Of a stretch of DNA of 64,000 bases, positions 25,804 to 33,037 are shown in pieces. The stretch is from Ornithomonoglobus_A sp045649025 (GTDB lineage Bacteria > Bacillota > Clostridia > UBA1381): the NCBI GenBank assembly GCA_045649025.1, contig JAZRPB010000003.1:1-64000 (forward strand), written 5' to 3'. The position numbers and the translations under genes are program-made. Numbering within the stretch: the first letter of the stretch is position 1; each line of letters opens with the position of its first letter. The notes under the pieces were generated by a model that worked only from the letters and a program-made list of their open reading frames with translations, was not told the origin of the DNA and searched no databases.

Positions 25804-26166
25804 TTAAGAACATTCATAAACTTTATTTTTTGATAGACACTCAATCATATCCATAAATTCTTTGTCTGAAAACTGTACATCATCCTCATCTAATGTTTCA
25901 AGTAATGATATTACGCTACTAATAGATTCTTCTTCTAATGAATTATATTCAAACAAATCAGTAAACCAAACAACATTTACCCAATCCACTATTTCTTGTA
26001 ATGTTATTTTACGGGAAATATACTGATTAATTAGAAAAATCAAATCTTCTGCATATACTTTTCTTGGTGTTGTAATAGTAACATTATATAGGTCGTCTCC
26101 AAGTTCCTTTTTTAGCTGATTTAAATTAATTTTGATTTTTAAAAAGTCATCTAATATTGCAGTCAT
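25804..26166 (-). CDS. Putative immunity protein
   Basis: This acidic, helical protein of 120 residues (many Glu/Asp, LEEESISSVISLLETLDEDD) has no signal peptide and no family I recognise. Its start lies 2 nt after the stop of the pretoxin gene. Small acidic genes directly after a basic toxin are typical immunity genes. The role is inferred from position, size and charge. Confidence 0.55.
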   Translation of the reverse strand: MTAILDDFLKIKINLNQLKKELGDDLYNVTITTPRKVYAEDLIFLINQYISRKITLQEIVDWVNVVWFTDLFEYNSLEEESISSVISLLETLDEDDVQFSDKEFMDMIECLSKNKVYECS

Positions 26167-26168
26167 AT

Positions 26169-26759
26169 CTATTTATCCTTTCTATGAACTAAATTTCCTA
26201 AAGGATCAAAAGTATCCTTATAAACTTTTATCGTCTTACCATTACTGTCAACAATTTTATTATAGACAGCTTTTGAACCGGGGACTTTACCAGGATTTTC
26301 CATTTTTATCGTATAAGTATTATTTTTGTTTTTAATTACAGAATAACTATTATAATTATTGGAACTGCCCTTAAAGAAGGACTTTGCACTTTTTTGAATG
26401 TTCGAAGGCAATTTATCAACACTCTTTAATGCGGAACTCTTTTTTGTTGCCTTAATGATAGATTTACTACTTTTAGCTGTCTTTGCAACTTTCGCAACAT
26501 CTGCTGCCTTATCTGCCATTTTGGCGAGTTTTGCTGTGTCTGCAACTTCACCGATAACAGGTACAACACCAAATGCATCGAGCGCAGCTCCAAAATAATC
26601 TCCTCTTGCAAGGTCAACAGGTATTGCCACCAAATCTGCAACGGTATCAACACCGGGGACAAGCGATGCGGCAGCAAGCAGATTGCTTAAGGCGTTTAGA
26701 TCGATATTTGTGTCGCTGCCTTTTGTTCTTCCAAAATTTCCTGCTCTACCTGCACCCAT
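26169..26759 (-). CDS. Pretoxin-type protein with basic C-terminal toxin-like domain
   Basis: The 196-residue protein opens with MGAGRAGNFGRTKGS. A hydrophobic pretoxin-like block follows at about residues 22-75 (AAASLVPGVDTVADLVAIPVD, FGVVPVIGEVADTAK), as precedes toxin domains in many polymorphic toxins. Then comes an Ala/Lys-rich linker and a basic end of about 60 residues (KVPGSKAVYNKIVDSNGK, DPLGNLVHRKDK) that looks like a small nuclease-type toxin, though I cannot name the family. It lacks signal peptide, LXG, RHS or other delivery parts. Its ATG overlaps the stop of the DUF4417 gene by 1 nt. Confidence 0.65.
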   Translation of the reverse strand: MGAGRAGNFGRTKGSDTNIDLNALSNLLAAASLVPGVDTVADLVAIPVDLARGDYFGAALDAFGVVPVIGEVADTAKLAKMADKAADVAKVAKTAKSSKSIIKATKKSSALKSVDKLPSNIQKSAKSFFKGSSNNYNSYSVIKNKNNTYTIKMENPGKVPGSKAVYNKIVDSNGKTIKVYKDTFDPLGNLVHRKDK

Positions 26760-27421
26760 TAAGCAGTCACCTGCTTTCTGGATTTTGAAAATTCGCTTTC
26801 AAAGGCTATAATGTTGATGCCCATATCCTTATAGGGTTTGAAAATACTGTCAGGTGCACTGCCGTAAACTATTATGGTTTTAGGGGATAGCCTTTGCACC
26901 ATTCGGGCAAGACCTATCTTAAAGAAGATTTTATCCTCTTTATGTTTAATGCATCCATGTGTACCTACTGCAACAGTTTTGTTTTCTTCTACCCCGTCAA
27001 AGCAGAAAGAGAACGTTCTCTCGTCTCCAAATCGCACATTTGGAATAACCTCAATTCCGTTGTTTTGTAACCAAATGGCTATTGCTCTGCCTCGGTATGT
27101 ATTCCACAGTTGAAAACATAGCGGCATGTTTCGGTAAAGACTAAAATCAGGGGATATAATCCCTTTAAATTTTTTTAGTTTATCAAGATACTTTCTTGGA
27201 TTATTCCAGAGTCTTTCAAAGTTTCTGTCGTGCTCATAGAATATAACCCAGCAATCAAAGTCTTTACATGTTTTAGACATTGCTTTAGAAAATGTTATGA
27301 CTTTATTTGGTAAAAAGCCGCTTGTTTTTATTACAGGCAATTCAAAATGTCCGTCATAGTCTGCATCTTCTACAAGAAATGCGTGAAACACGTCATAATT
27401 ATTAAATTTTTCATCATTCAT
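26759..27421 (-). CDS. DUF4417 protein
   Basis: 220 residues matching the DUF4417 family as I know it from phage and accessory regions: SPDFSLYRNMPLCFQLWNTYR, VIPNVRFGDERTFSF, VAVGTHGC and IIVYGSAPDSIF. Function unknown. It is the first gene of a three-gene operon with the pretoxin and putative immunity genes. GGAGG lies 13 nt before the ATG, a long spacing; no better start is in frame because a stop sits just upstream. The leader before it is unusual. Confidence 0.75.
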   Translation of the reverse strand: MNDEKFNNYDVFHAFLVEDADYDGHFELPVIKTSGFLPNKVITFSKAMSKTCKDFDCWVIFYEHDRNFERLWNNPRKYLDKLKKFKGIISPDFSLYRNMPLCFQLWNTYRGRAIAIWLQNNGIEVIPNVRFGDERTFSFCFDGVEENKTVAVGTHGCIKHKEDKIFFKIGLARMVQRLSPKTIIVYGSAPDSIFKPYKDMGINIIAFESEFSKSRKQVTA

Positions 27422-27469
27422 GAATCAAAAAATTCCTCCTTGTAATTTTAAAAATTTTTTAAAAAACTA

Positions 27470-27498
27470 TTGATTTTGATTCACGAATATGTTAAAAT
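27470..27498 (+). promoter_or_regulatory. Possible antisense promoter in the DUF4417 leader
   Basis: TTGATT at 27470-27475 and TAAAAT at 27493-27498 have a 17-bp spacer on the plus strand, pointing into the operon's leader. There is no plus-strand gene downstream, only a terminator at 27541-27590. Confidence 0.35.
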
Positions 27499-27541
27499 AT
27501 AACTATAGTTCATAGGTTATGTTTTAAACATATCCGTGATA
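27479..27541. other. Long imperfect inverted repeat in the toxin-operon leader
   Basis: TTCACGAATATGTT (from about 27480) pairs with AACATATCCGTGA (to about 27540). Further in, AAAATATAAC pairs with GTTATGTTTT, leaving a short loop around CTATAGTTCATAG. About 24 pairs with a few mismatches could form in RNA of either strand, or act as a protein-binding palindrome in DNA. Confidence 0.6.
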
Positions 27542-27592
27542 AAACACATTGTTAAATCGTTGCCGCGATTTTTCTAATGTGTTTTTTTATTT
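27505..27592 (+). ncRNA. Candidate antisense RNA to the toxin-operon leader
   Basis: From the promoter at 27470-27498, transcription would run about 85 nt to a terminator: ACACATT...AATGTGT with an inner AAATCG/CGATTT, then seven T. The RNA would be fully complementary to the minus-strand leader, including a 17-codon ORF. This is inferred from promoter and terminator only. Confidence 0.35.
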
Positions 27593-27605
27593 TAAAAACA
27601 ATCAA
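27552..27605 (-). CDS. Possible 17-residue leader peptide
   Basis: On the minus strand AAGGAGG (27615-27621) lies 9 nt before TTG 27605, which opens MIVFKIKKHIRKIAATI and then TAA. The ribosome site is the strongest in this leader, and the frame overlaps the arm of the terminator-like hairpin. Translation could therefore change leader folding, as in attenuators, or expose the mRNA to antisense control. The basic, hydrophobic peptide is very short, and coding status is uncertain. Confidence 0.3.
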   Translation of the reverse strand: MIVFKIKKHIRKIAATI

Positions 27606-27639
27606 ATTACATTACCTCCTTTTAAAAATTATTTTCTAT

Positions 27640-27681
27640 ATTATACCACAAACACAACAATTTGTCAAGAACATATGTTCG
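27640..27681 (-). promoter_or_regulatory. Strong promoter with LexA-type box for the DUF4417-toxin operon
   Basis: On the minus strand TTGACA (27668-27663) and TATAAT (27645-27640) have a 17-bp spacer: both hexamers are consensus. Abutting the -35 on its upstream side is GAACATATGTTC (27669-27680) followed by G. This matches the Bacillus-type LexA/DinR box CGAACATATGTTCG except for one end base. It points to SOS control of the operon about 220 nt downstream. Confidence 0.65.
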
Positions 27682-27709
27682 TTTTTTGTTTATACACGTG
27701 TAACAAAAG

Positions 27710-27732
27710 GGTCGTAGTCAATGACTGCGACC
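27710..27732 (-). terminator. Terminator of the RAYT gene
   Basis: GGTCGCAGTCA/TGACTACGACC hairpin on the minus strand is followed by CTTTTGTT, directly after the RAYT stop. It separates RAYT transcription from the toxin-operon promoter. Confidence 0.55.
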
Positions 27733-28254
27733 TTAATTATTATAAAAACAATCTTTTTCCCATCTTATTACATTTGCATCAATATATTCCCATATTTTTT
27801 GGTAATCCTTTTCGCCACGTATTATGTGGTCGTGAAAAGATGATTGAAATAAGTGTTGTGCCTTCAACCCTTCTTTTCTACACATTATTGTTGTTATGGA
27901 TTTAAATGCACATATTATATCAGATATTGTAGGGCAGGGGCTTGCTCCTGCCGCCATTTCATAATTAGAGATCAAAATATGAATATGATTTGGCATAATT
28001 ACATATTTATCGATTTCAATTCCTTTATAACGATTTTCTAATAATTCTATTTGCTCTTTTGCAATTTTTCCATATATGGTTAATTCGTTTTCGGGAGGAG
28101 CAAGCCCCTCCCCTACGGTTATTGATGACAATATCTTTTCTTTGTTATGTGTACATATCGTAATAAAATATGCACCTGGTGCAGAATAATCATATTCTTT
28201 TAATCTTGTGGGTTTTCGTTTTGGTAATTCCATAATGTGTTTACTCATTTCCAT
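27733..28254 (-). CDS. REP-associated tyrosine transposase (RAYT, Y1/HUH type)
   Basis: About 173 residues. The N-terminus has YDYSAPGAYFITICTHNK, then the HUH metal motif in MPNHIHILI, and the C-terminal catalytic Tyr region FHDHIIRGEKDYQKIWEYI. Such single-domain transposases cut and move REP palindromes. Two REP units, 28093-28116 and 27929-27952, are inside the gene in frame and encode VGEGLAP and AGASPCPT segments. The start is uncertain: ATGs at 28254, 28248 and 28233 are possible, the first two overlapping the xre stop. It is cotranscribed with xre. Confidence 0.85.
   Translation of the reverse strand: MEMSKHIMELPKRKPTRLKEYDYSAPGAYFITICTHNKEKILSSITVGEGLAPPENELTIYGKIAKEQIELLENRYKGIEIDKYVIMPNHIHILISNYEMAAGASPCPTISDIICAFKSITTIMCRKEGLKAQHLFQSSFHDHIIRGEKDYQKIWEYIDANVIRWEKDCFYNN
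27929..27952 (+). repeat. 24-nt REP unit inside the RAYT gene (1)
   Basis: GTAG, then GGCAGGGG, loop CTTG, CTCCTGCC. It sits in the opposite orientation to the unit at 28093. Its length, a multiple of three, keeps the RAYT frame open. Confidence 0.8.
28093..28116 (-). repeat. 24-nt REP unit inside the RAYT gene (2)
   Basis: On the minus strand GTAG, then GGGAGGGG, loop CTTG, CTCCTCCC. It encodes part of TVGEGLAPP in the transposase. Confidence 0.8.
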
Positions 28255-28474
28255 AAAATATTGTATCAAAATCAATATTTAATATTTCTTTAATTAAAAG
28301 TATTTCATCAGGATATAAATGTCGTTGTCCTACTTCTATTTTAGCAATAGCACTACGAGTAATATCGCAACCTTTTAGTTGTAATTTTGCAGCCAAAACA
28401 TCTTGGGTCATTTTTGCATTTTCTCTTGCAACTCTAATATTTCTACCTATTATTACTTCAATCTCTCTATTCAT
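28241..28474 (-). CDS. Xre-family transcriptional regulator
   Basis: 77 residues forming one HTH_3 domain: GRNIRVARENAKMTQDVLAAKL, then DITRSAIAKIEVGQRHLYPDE as recognition part. It overlaps the RAYT gene. The divergent promoter region carries a perfect 18-bp palindrome and a half site, a likely operator for autoregulation and control of the divergent surface protein. Confidence 0.88.
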   Translation of the reverse strand: MNREIEVIIGRNIRVARENAKMTQDVLAAKLQLKGCDITRSAIAKIEVGQRHLYPDEILLIKEILNIDFDTIFYGNE

Positions 28475-28485
28475 AAAAATCCCCT

Positions 28486-28561
28486 TGCACCTAAATTAGA
28501 ACAAAAACCTTGACATTATTATAATATAGTGCTATAATAAAAATGCACCTATATAGGTGCA
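28486..28561. promoter_or_regulatory. Divergent xre / surface-protein promoter with 18-bp operator palindrome
   Basis: Plus strand: TTGACA 28510-28515, 17 bp, TATAAT 28533-28538. Minus strand: TTGCAC within the palindrome (about 28562-28557), 17 bp, TATTAT (28539-28534). The palindrome TGCACCTATATAGGTGCA at 28544-28561 covers the start region of the plus promoter and the -35 of the minus one. A half site TGCACCTA recurs at 28486-28493 next to the xre start. Binding by Xre would affect both directions. Confidence 0.7.
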
Positions 28562-28586
28562 AACATAAAAAGAGAGGTCAGAGAAA

Positions 28587-29282
28587 ATGAAACAAAAACT
28601 ACAAGGACTAATTGCAGGTGCACTAATTGGTGCAACAATAACAGGGGGTGCAGTGTTTGCAACAACAGGAACAAAAACTATTGAGGTGCTTTATAATAAT
28701 ATCAAAGTTTATAAGGATAATGTTTTATGTGAATTAAAAGATGCTAATGGTACAGTGATTGAGCCATTTATATATAATGGTACAACTTATATGCCTGTTA
28801 GAGGAACTGCAAATTTAGCAGGTATGGATGTTGAATGGGATGGAAACACAAAAAGCGTATATTTGTGGGACGAATTACCCATGGATAAAACATATTTAAT
28901 GGAATGTTGCCCTCCATATGAATACGATCATACATATGAAGAATTTTTGGCTCAAAATGGAAGCTCGTTTTCTATGGGTGGAAGAAAATATAGTAATGGT
29001 TTCCACGTGTATGGTGGCGAGGGAAATATATTATTTAATTTAAATAGTAAGTACTCACAAATCACCTTTATGGTAGGTCATATTGATGGCTCACCTATGA
29101 CAGGACAAACAGCTTCTTTTTTTGTTGATGGAAAACTTATAAAAGAAGTCCACGTTGATGCAGACGATTTACCAATAGAAATTTCTATCCCTGTCAATTT
29201 TGGCTTGCAGCTAAAAATTGTAACAGCCTGTGACGAACCAAGCATTTCACGTATAGGGTTTGGAAACATAACAGTTCAATAA
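28587..29282 (+). CDS. Secreted stalk-domain protein with NPCBM-like domain
   Basis: 231 residues with a signal peptide (about residues 1-27, GGAVFATTG). Next comes a copper-amine-oxidase-N/stalk-like segment (YNGTTYMPVRGTANLAGMDVEWDGNTKSVYL). The C-terminal beta-sandwich resembles NPCBM carbohydrate-binding modules (YSNGFHVYGG, FFVDGKLIKEV, SRIGFGNITV). It is probably displayed at the cell surface. It has its own consensus promoter under a likely Xre operator. RBS GAGAGG. Confidence 0.75.
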   Translation: MKQKLQGLIAGALIGATITGGAVFATTGTKTIEVLYNNIKVYKDNVLCELKDANGTVIEPFIYNGTTYMPVRGTANLAGMDVEWDGNTKSVYLWDELPMDKTYLMECCPPYEYDHTYEEFLAQNGSSFSMGGRKYSNGFHVYGGEGNILFNLNSKYSQITFMVGHIDGSPMTGQTASFFVDGKLIKEVHVDADDLPIEISIPVNFGLQLKIVTACDEPSISRIGFGNITVQ

Positions 29283-29327
29283 TTTACCCACCAATTTAAC
29301 AAAAACCGAAGGTATACTTCTATAAAC

Positions 29328-29367
29328 GGGACGTTCGTGAACGTCCCCTACAATGCGGTACATTGTA
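29328..29367. repeat. GTAG REP unit plus adjoining palindrome
   Basis: The minus-strand unit 29351-29328 is GTAG, GGGACGTT, loop CGTG, AACGTCCC, nearly the same as 35754-35777. TACAATG/CATTGTA (29349-29367) overlaps its foot. Confidence 0.75.
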
Positions 29368-29385
29368 AACGCTGCACCATACAAC

Positions 29386-29425
29386 AAAAGGGCAGAAACG
29401 ATTTGTTTTCGTTTCTGCCCTTTTT
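29386..29425. terminator. Bidirectional terminator between the surface-protein gene and uppP
   Basis: AAAAGGGCAGAAACGA pairs with CGTTTCTGCCCTTTTT across a short loop, between convergent genes. A-rich and T-rich flanks suit both strands. Confidence 0.88.
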
Positions 29426-29442
29426 AACAGTAAAATAAATTT

Positions 29443-30285
29443 TTACACTACTGCGGCACCTGATATTGCGAAATATAAAATAATTAGAATACCAAGCACA
29501 ATTCTGTAGTAGCCAAATGCCTTAAAGTCATTTTTACGGATATATTCCATAAGGAACTTTATTGCAAGAACTGATACTATGTATGCAACTGCCATTCCTA
29601 TCAACAACAGGTATAACTCCTGTGTGCCAAACATTCCAAATTCCATAAAGTATTTAGCAATCTTTAAGCCGCTTGCTCCAAGCATTACAGGCACTGCCAG
29701 AAAGAACGAAAATTCAGCCGCCACATATCTGCTTGTGCCTAAAATAACAGCACCCAAAATTGTTGCACCGCTCCTTGATGTTCCGGGCACAAGTGCAAGC
29801 ACCTGAAACACGCCAATCAGTGCGGCAGTTTTGTATGAAAGAGCACCTATATCCTCAATTTTTGGTGTTTTCTTGCGGTTTTCTATAATAATGAATGCAA
29901 TTCCGTATATTATAAGCATTGCAGCAACCACAAAGGATTTATAAAGATATGTATCTATTATATCATCAAATAACAGACCTATAATTGCCGCAGGAACACA
30001 GCCAACCAACACCTTCCACCACATTGTCCACGTGTCTTTTTTTTCTTGCACGCTCTTTTTTGGTGAAAACGGATTAAGCTTATGAAAATACATTGTTACA
30101 ACGGCTAAAATCGAGCCAAATTGTATAACCACAAGAAATAAATCCTTAAAATCCTTATTTTGCGACATAAAATTCATAAACTGGTCAAACAAAATCATAT
30201 GTCCCGTACTGCTTACGGGTAACCACTCTGTTATGCCCTGAACAATGCCCAGAACTATGGCTTTTATAATTTCTAAAATATCCAT
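29443..30285 (-). CDS. uppP: Undecaprenyl-diphosphatase
   Basis: 280 residues, polytopic, about eight helices. The BacA/UppP family motifs are present: GITEWLPVSSTGHM near the N-terminus and PGTSRSGATI in the middle, both part of the active site. The enzyme recycles the lipid carrier for peptidoglycan synthesis and gives low-level bacitracin resistance. It is last in a minus-strand run and is separated from the next gene upstream by about 80 nt with a small hairpin. Confidence 0.96.
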   Translation of the reverse strand: MDILEIIKAIVLGIVQGITEWLPVSSTGHMILFDQFMNFMSQNKDFKDLFLVVIQFGSILAVVTMYFHKLNPFSPKKSVQEKKDTWTMWWKVLVGCVPAAIIGLLFDDIIDTYLYKSFVVAAMLIIYGIAFIIIENRKKTPKIEDIGALSYKTAALIGVFQVLALVPGTSRSGATILGAVILGTSRYVAAEFSFFLAVPVMLGASGLKIAKYFMEFGMFGTQELYLLLIGMAVAYIVSVLAIKFLMEYIRKNDFKAFGYYRIVLGILIILYFAISGAAVV

Positions 30286-30339
30286 TTATGGTATACACCC
30301 TTTCTAAAATGTTTATAGTAATAAATTTGCCAATGTTTA

Positions 30340-30360
30340 AGGAGGGTTTAAAGCCCTCCT
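30340..30360 (-). terminator. Weak hairpin after the cytidylate-kinase-like gene
   Basis: AGGAGGGTTTAAAGCCCTCCT is nearly perfect but has no proper T run on the minus strand. It may be a weak terminator or a processing site. Confidence 0.35.
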
Positions 30361-30364
30361 GTTA

Positions 30365-30976
30365 TCACCTGTATGCATCAACAAGCATTTGAGTTGCTTT
30401 TTCAAAGCCAAGCTTGCTCACGTTTATGCACAAATCATAGGAGGATAAGTCGCCCCACTTTTTGTTTGTGTAATAATCGTAGTAGGTTTTTCTTTGCTTA
30501 TCTTTTTTCTGTATTGTTTCCTTTGCTTTTTCTTTTTTTACATTAAGGTGTTCTACCGAGTATTTAATTTTGTCTTCCATATTTGCATAAATAAACACAC
30601 TCAAAACATCGTGCTCCGTTTCTTCAAGAACGTAGTCGGCACATCTTCCCACCACAATGCAGTCACCTTGGTCTGCAAGCTCTTTTATTATTTTGGATTG
30701 TGCTATAAAAAGCTTATCGTTTAATGGCATTTCATAGTATAGAGGAACATTAAGACCTCTTGTGCCCCAGTTACCCATAACCACAGAATACAACAAGCTG
30801 TTTGTTGCTCTTTCGTCGATTTCCTTTACTGCCTCAAGACTTATATCGCTTTTTTTAGCGGCTAGCTCCACAAGCTCCTTATCATAAATCGGGATATTTA
30901 ATTCCTTTGCAAGCATTTCTCCCAGCGCATGTCCGCCGCTGCCAAACTGTCTTCCTATTGTAATAATTTTTGACAT
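30365..30976 (-). CDS. Cytidylate kinase-like protein
   Basis: 203 residues. The N-terminus KIITIGRQFGSGGHALGEMLA has the P-loop variant of the cytidylate-kinase-like family (AAA_33/Cytidylate_kin2 type), distinct from housekeeping Cmk. GRCADYVL and a Lys-rich lid (KKDKQRKTYYDYY) follow. The substrate is not established; these proteins are common beside other genes in Clostridia. A GGGATGG ribosome site precedes the ATG. Confidence 0.8.
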   Translation of the reverse strand: MSKIITIGRQFGSGGHALGEMLAKELNIPIYDKELVELAAKKSDISLEAVKEIDERATNSLLYSVVMGNWGTRGLNVPLYYEMPLNDKLFIAQSKIIKELADQGDCIVVGRCADYVLEETEHDVLSVFIYANMEDKIKYSVEHLNVKKEKAKETIQKKDKQRKTYYDYYTNKKWGDLSSYDLCINVSKLGFEKATQMLVDAYR

Positions 30977-30997
30977 ATAAATCCATCCCTTCTGTTT

Positions 30998-31585
30998 TTA
31001 GTTTTTTATATTCTCGTTAAGTGCGTTTACTGCTCTTATGGATTCAATGTTATCGCGGTAATGTGCCATAGCCTCGTTAACCTTTAGAACATAACCTCGT
31101 GTTTCGGTAAACGGAATATATTTGAGGGTTTTTCCATCGTCGCTGTAATTTGGATTGCCAAGCCACTCCGACACATTGCCCATTCCGCCGTTATATGCGG
31201 CAAGTGCGGTGTTAACCACACCCGAGTAGTTGTCTATTAAATATCTTAAATAATGGCACCCGAGCATTATATTTGTTTCGGGGTCCATAAAGTCATAAAC
31301 TTCAATGCCGAGCTTCTCGGCGTTCCAGGCGGCAGTTTCCTCGGTAAGCTGCATAAGACCGCCTGCAAAGCCAGAATGTGCGTCGCTCACAAAGTCGCTC
31401 TCTGTTCTTATAACACCCATAACAAGATATGGGTTAAGGTTATATTCCCTTGAGTATTTATTTATGTAATTTTCATACGCAAGCGGATATAGTATCTTTT
31501 CCGTTGTCTGCATACCTGTGAGTGCACCCTGAACTGCAAGCACAATCATAAGCACAAACAACAGTGCTTTTATAAATTTACCCAT
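30998..31585 (-). CDS. Membrane-anchored lytic transglycosylase (SLT domain)
   Basis: 195 residues with an N-terminal membrane helix (about 5-22) and a Slt70-type catalytic domain. The catalytic Glu is in VIRTESDF, followed by AGGLMQLTEETA and ALAAYNGG. It cleaves peptidoglycan to anhydro-muropeptides, by family knowledge. The ATG overlaps the coaE stop by one base, and AAGGAG sits inside coaE. Confidence 0.9.
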   Translation of the reverse strand: MGKFIKALLFVLMIVLAVQGALTGMQTTEKILYPLAYENYINKYSREYNLNPYLVMGVIRTESDFVSDAHSGFAGGLMQLTEETAAWNAEKLGIEVYDFMDPETNIMLGCHYLRYLIDNYSGVVNTALAAYNGGMGNVSEWLGNPNYSDDGKTLKYIPFTETRGYVLKVNEAMAHYRDNIESIRAVNALNENIKN

Positions 31586-32178
31586 TAATTCTCCTTTTTA
31601 CTGTTCATTTGCAACATAATGTTATAAGCTGTTTTTTCTAAATCGGTACAGCCGTTATTTTCTATCACAAAATCTGCGTGTTTTATATAAAAATCATTAT
31701 CCTTTTGCGATGCAATGCGTTTTCTTGCACTATCCTCGCTTATATTATCACGATTTATAATCCTGTTTAACCTTGTTTGCTCATCTGCAACCACAACCAC
31801 CATATAATCACACATAGCTTCAATATCCGAGCCTATTATAACTGCACCGTCTATTGCACAAACAGGCGACGTGCCAAAGGTTTTTATAAGCTCTGCCTTT
31901 ATGTATTTATGTGTTATTTTATTTAATGTGTTGAGCTTGCCTGTATCACAAAATACTATTTCACCAAGCTTTTTGCGGTCAACATCACCATTTGGCAATA
32001 ATATACAAACACCAAAAACAGACGTCAGCTCTTTTGTGCAGGGCATACCCACCTTTATAAGTGTATGATACAATGCGTCGGCATCAACCACATTAACACC
32101 CAAACGTGCAAAGTATTGCGACACTGTGCTTTTTCCTGCACCCGTGGGCCCTGTTATACCAAAAATCAACTGCTTCAT
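31585..32178 (-). CDS. coaE: Dephospho-CoA kinase
   Basis: 197 residues with P-loop GITGPTGAGKST and the CoaE motif VVDADALYH. The C-terminal RIASQKDNDFYIKHADFVIENNG is typical of the family. It does the last step of CoA synthesis. The start is the ATG overlapping the ung stop (ATGA at 32178); an upstream TTG is less likely. Confidence 0.93.
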   Translation of the reverse strand: MKQLIFGITGPTGAGKSTVSQYFARLGVNVVDADALYHTLIKVGMPCTKELTSVFGVCILLPNGDVDRKKLGEIVFCDTGKLNTLNKITHKYIKAELIKTFGTSPVCAIDGAVIIGSDIEAMCDYMVVVVADEQTRLNRIINRDNISEDSARKRIASQKDNDFYIKHADFVIENNGCTDLEKTAYNIMLQMNSKKEN

Positions 32179-32849
32179 ATGTTTTCTATCTGCCAATCTA
32201 TTTTTTCTTTGCCCATATATTCTAAAAGCTCATTTGTCTTTTTAAAGTGACCGCAGCCAAAAAATCCGCGTGATGCAGATAACGGACTTGGGTGCGGTGC
32301 AGTTAGAACATAATGGTGCGAGTTGGTTATAACACGTTGCTTTTCCTTTGCATTTGCACCCCACAATAAAAATATTATGGGCTCTTGCCTTTCGTTAAGC
32401 TTTTCAATCACAGTATCGGTAAAGGTTTCCCAGCCTTTGTTGCGGTGTGAGTTTGCTTCGCCGTCACGAACGGTAAGCGAAGAGTTTAAAAGCAGCACTC
32501 CCTGCTTTGCCCACTTTTCAAGGTAACCGTTGTTTGGAATATAGCAATCAAGCTCGTTTTTTAATTCCTTATACATATTCAACAGCGACGGAGGAATTTT
32601 AACTCCCTTTTGCACCGAAAATGCAAGACCGTGAGCCTGTCCTTCCTCGTGGTATGGGTCCTGACCAAGTATTACCGCACGCACCTTTGAATAAGGCGTC
32701 CATTTAAGAGCATTAAATATATCGTACATATCGGGATGTATTTTATGGGTTGAGTATTCGTTTTTCAAAAATGCACGTAATTTTTTGTAGTATTCCTTGT
32801 CAAATTCACCGCAAAGAACACTGTCCCAATCATTGCCGAACGAAACCAT
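32175..32849 (-). CDS. ung: Uracil-DNA glycosylase
   Basis: 224 residues with the family-1 UDG motifs: GQDPYHEEGQAHGLAFSV (catalytic Asp), LLNSSLTV, and HPSPLSASRGFFG with the second catalytic His. It removes uracil from DNA. Start is ATG 32849 after GAGGGGG. An open frame continuing upstream reads through palindromic repeats and is not real coding sequence. Confidence 0.96.
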   Translation of the reverse strand: MVSFGNDWDSVLCGEFDKEYYKKLRAFLKNEYSTHKIHPDMYDIFNALKWTPYSKVRAVILGQDPYHEEGQAHGLAFSVQKGVKIPPSLLNMYKELKNELDCYIPNNGYLEKWAKQGVLLLNSSLTVRDGEANSHRNKGWETFTDTVIEKLNERQEPIIFLLWGANAKEKQRVITNSHHYVLTAPHPSPLSASRGFFGCGHFKKTNELLEYMGKEKIDWQIENI

Positions 32850-32970
32850 AACAACACCCCCTCTTTTTGTATGCAATAAAAGACCGTAGAATTTAGATGC
32901 CCGAGAAGTCATTTTACCAGGAGTAAAAATGCTTGCTTGCAAGGGCATTTTTGCGACGCCGTCAATGGCT

Positions 32971-33037
32971 GTAGCGGTCGAAAGACCGCAAAAAAGCCGT
33001 AAGGCTTTTAATATATTTTTCAAAGAAAAATATATTA
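32971..33037. repeat. Three adjacent hairpins upstream of ung
   Basis: GTAG followed by CGGTC, GAAA, GACCG (32971-32988); AAAGCC/GGCTTT (32993-33008); AATATATTTTT/AAAAATATATT (33009-33037). Further palindromic sequence lies at 32915-32960. The first hairpin has the GTAG foot of the REP family. The gap between ung and spoIIP is otherwise without a gene. Confidence 0.5.

Noticed and set aside
27733..28254. Classical IS200-type insertion sequence
   Set aside because: The transposase belongs to the RAYT branch, is cotranscribed with a regulator, and no flanking left and right IS ends were found around it.
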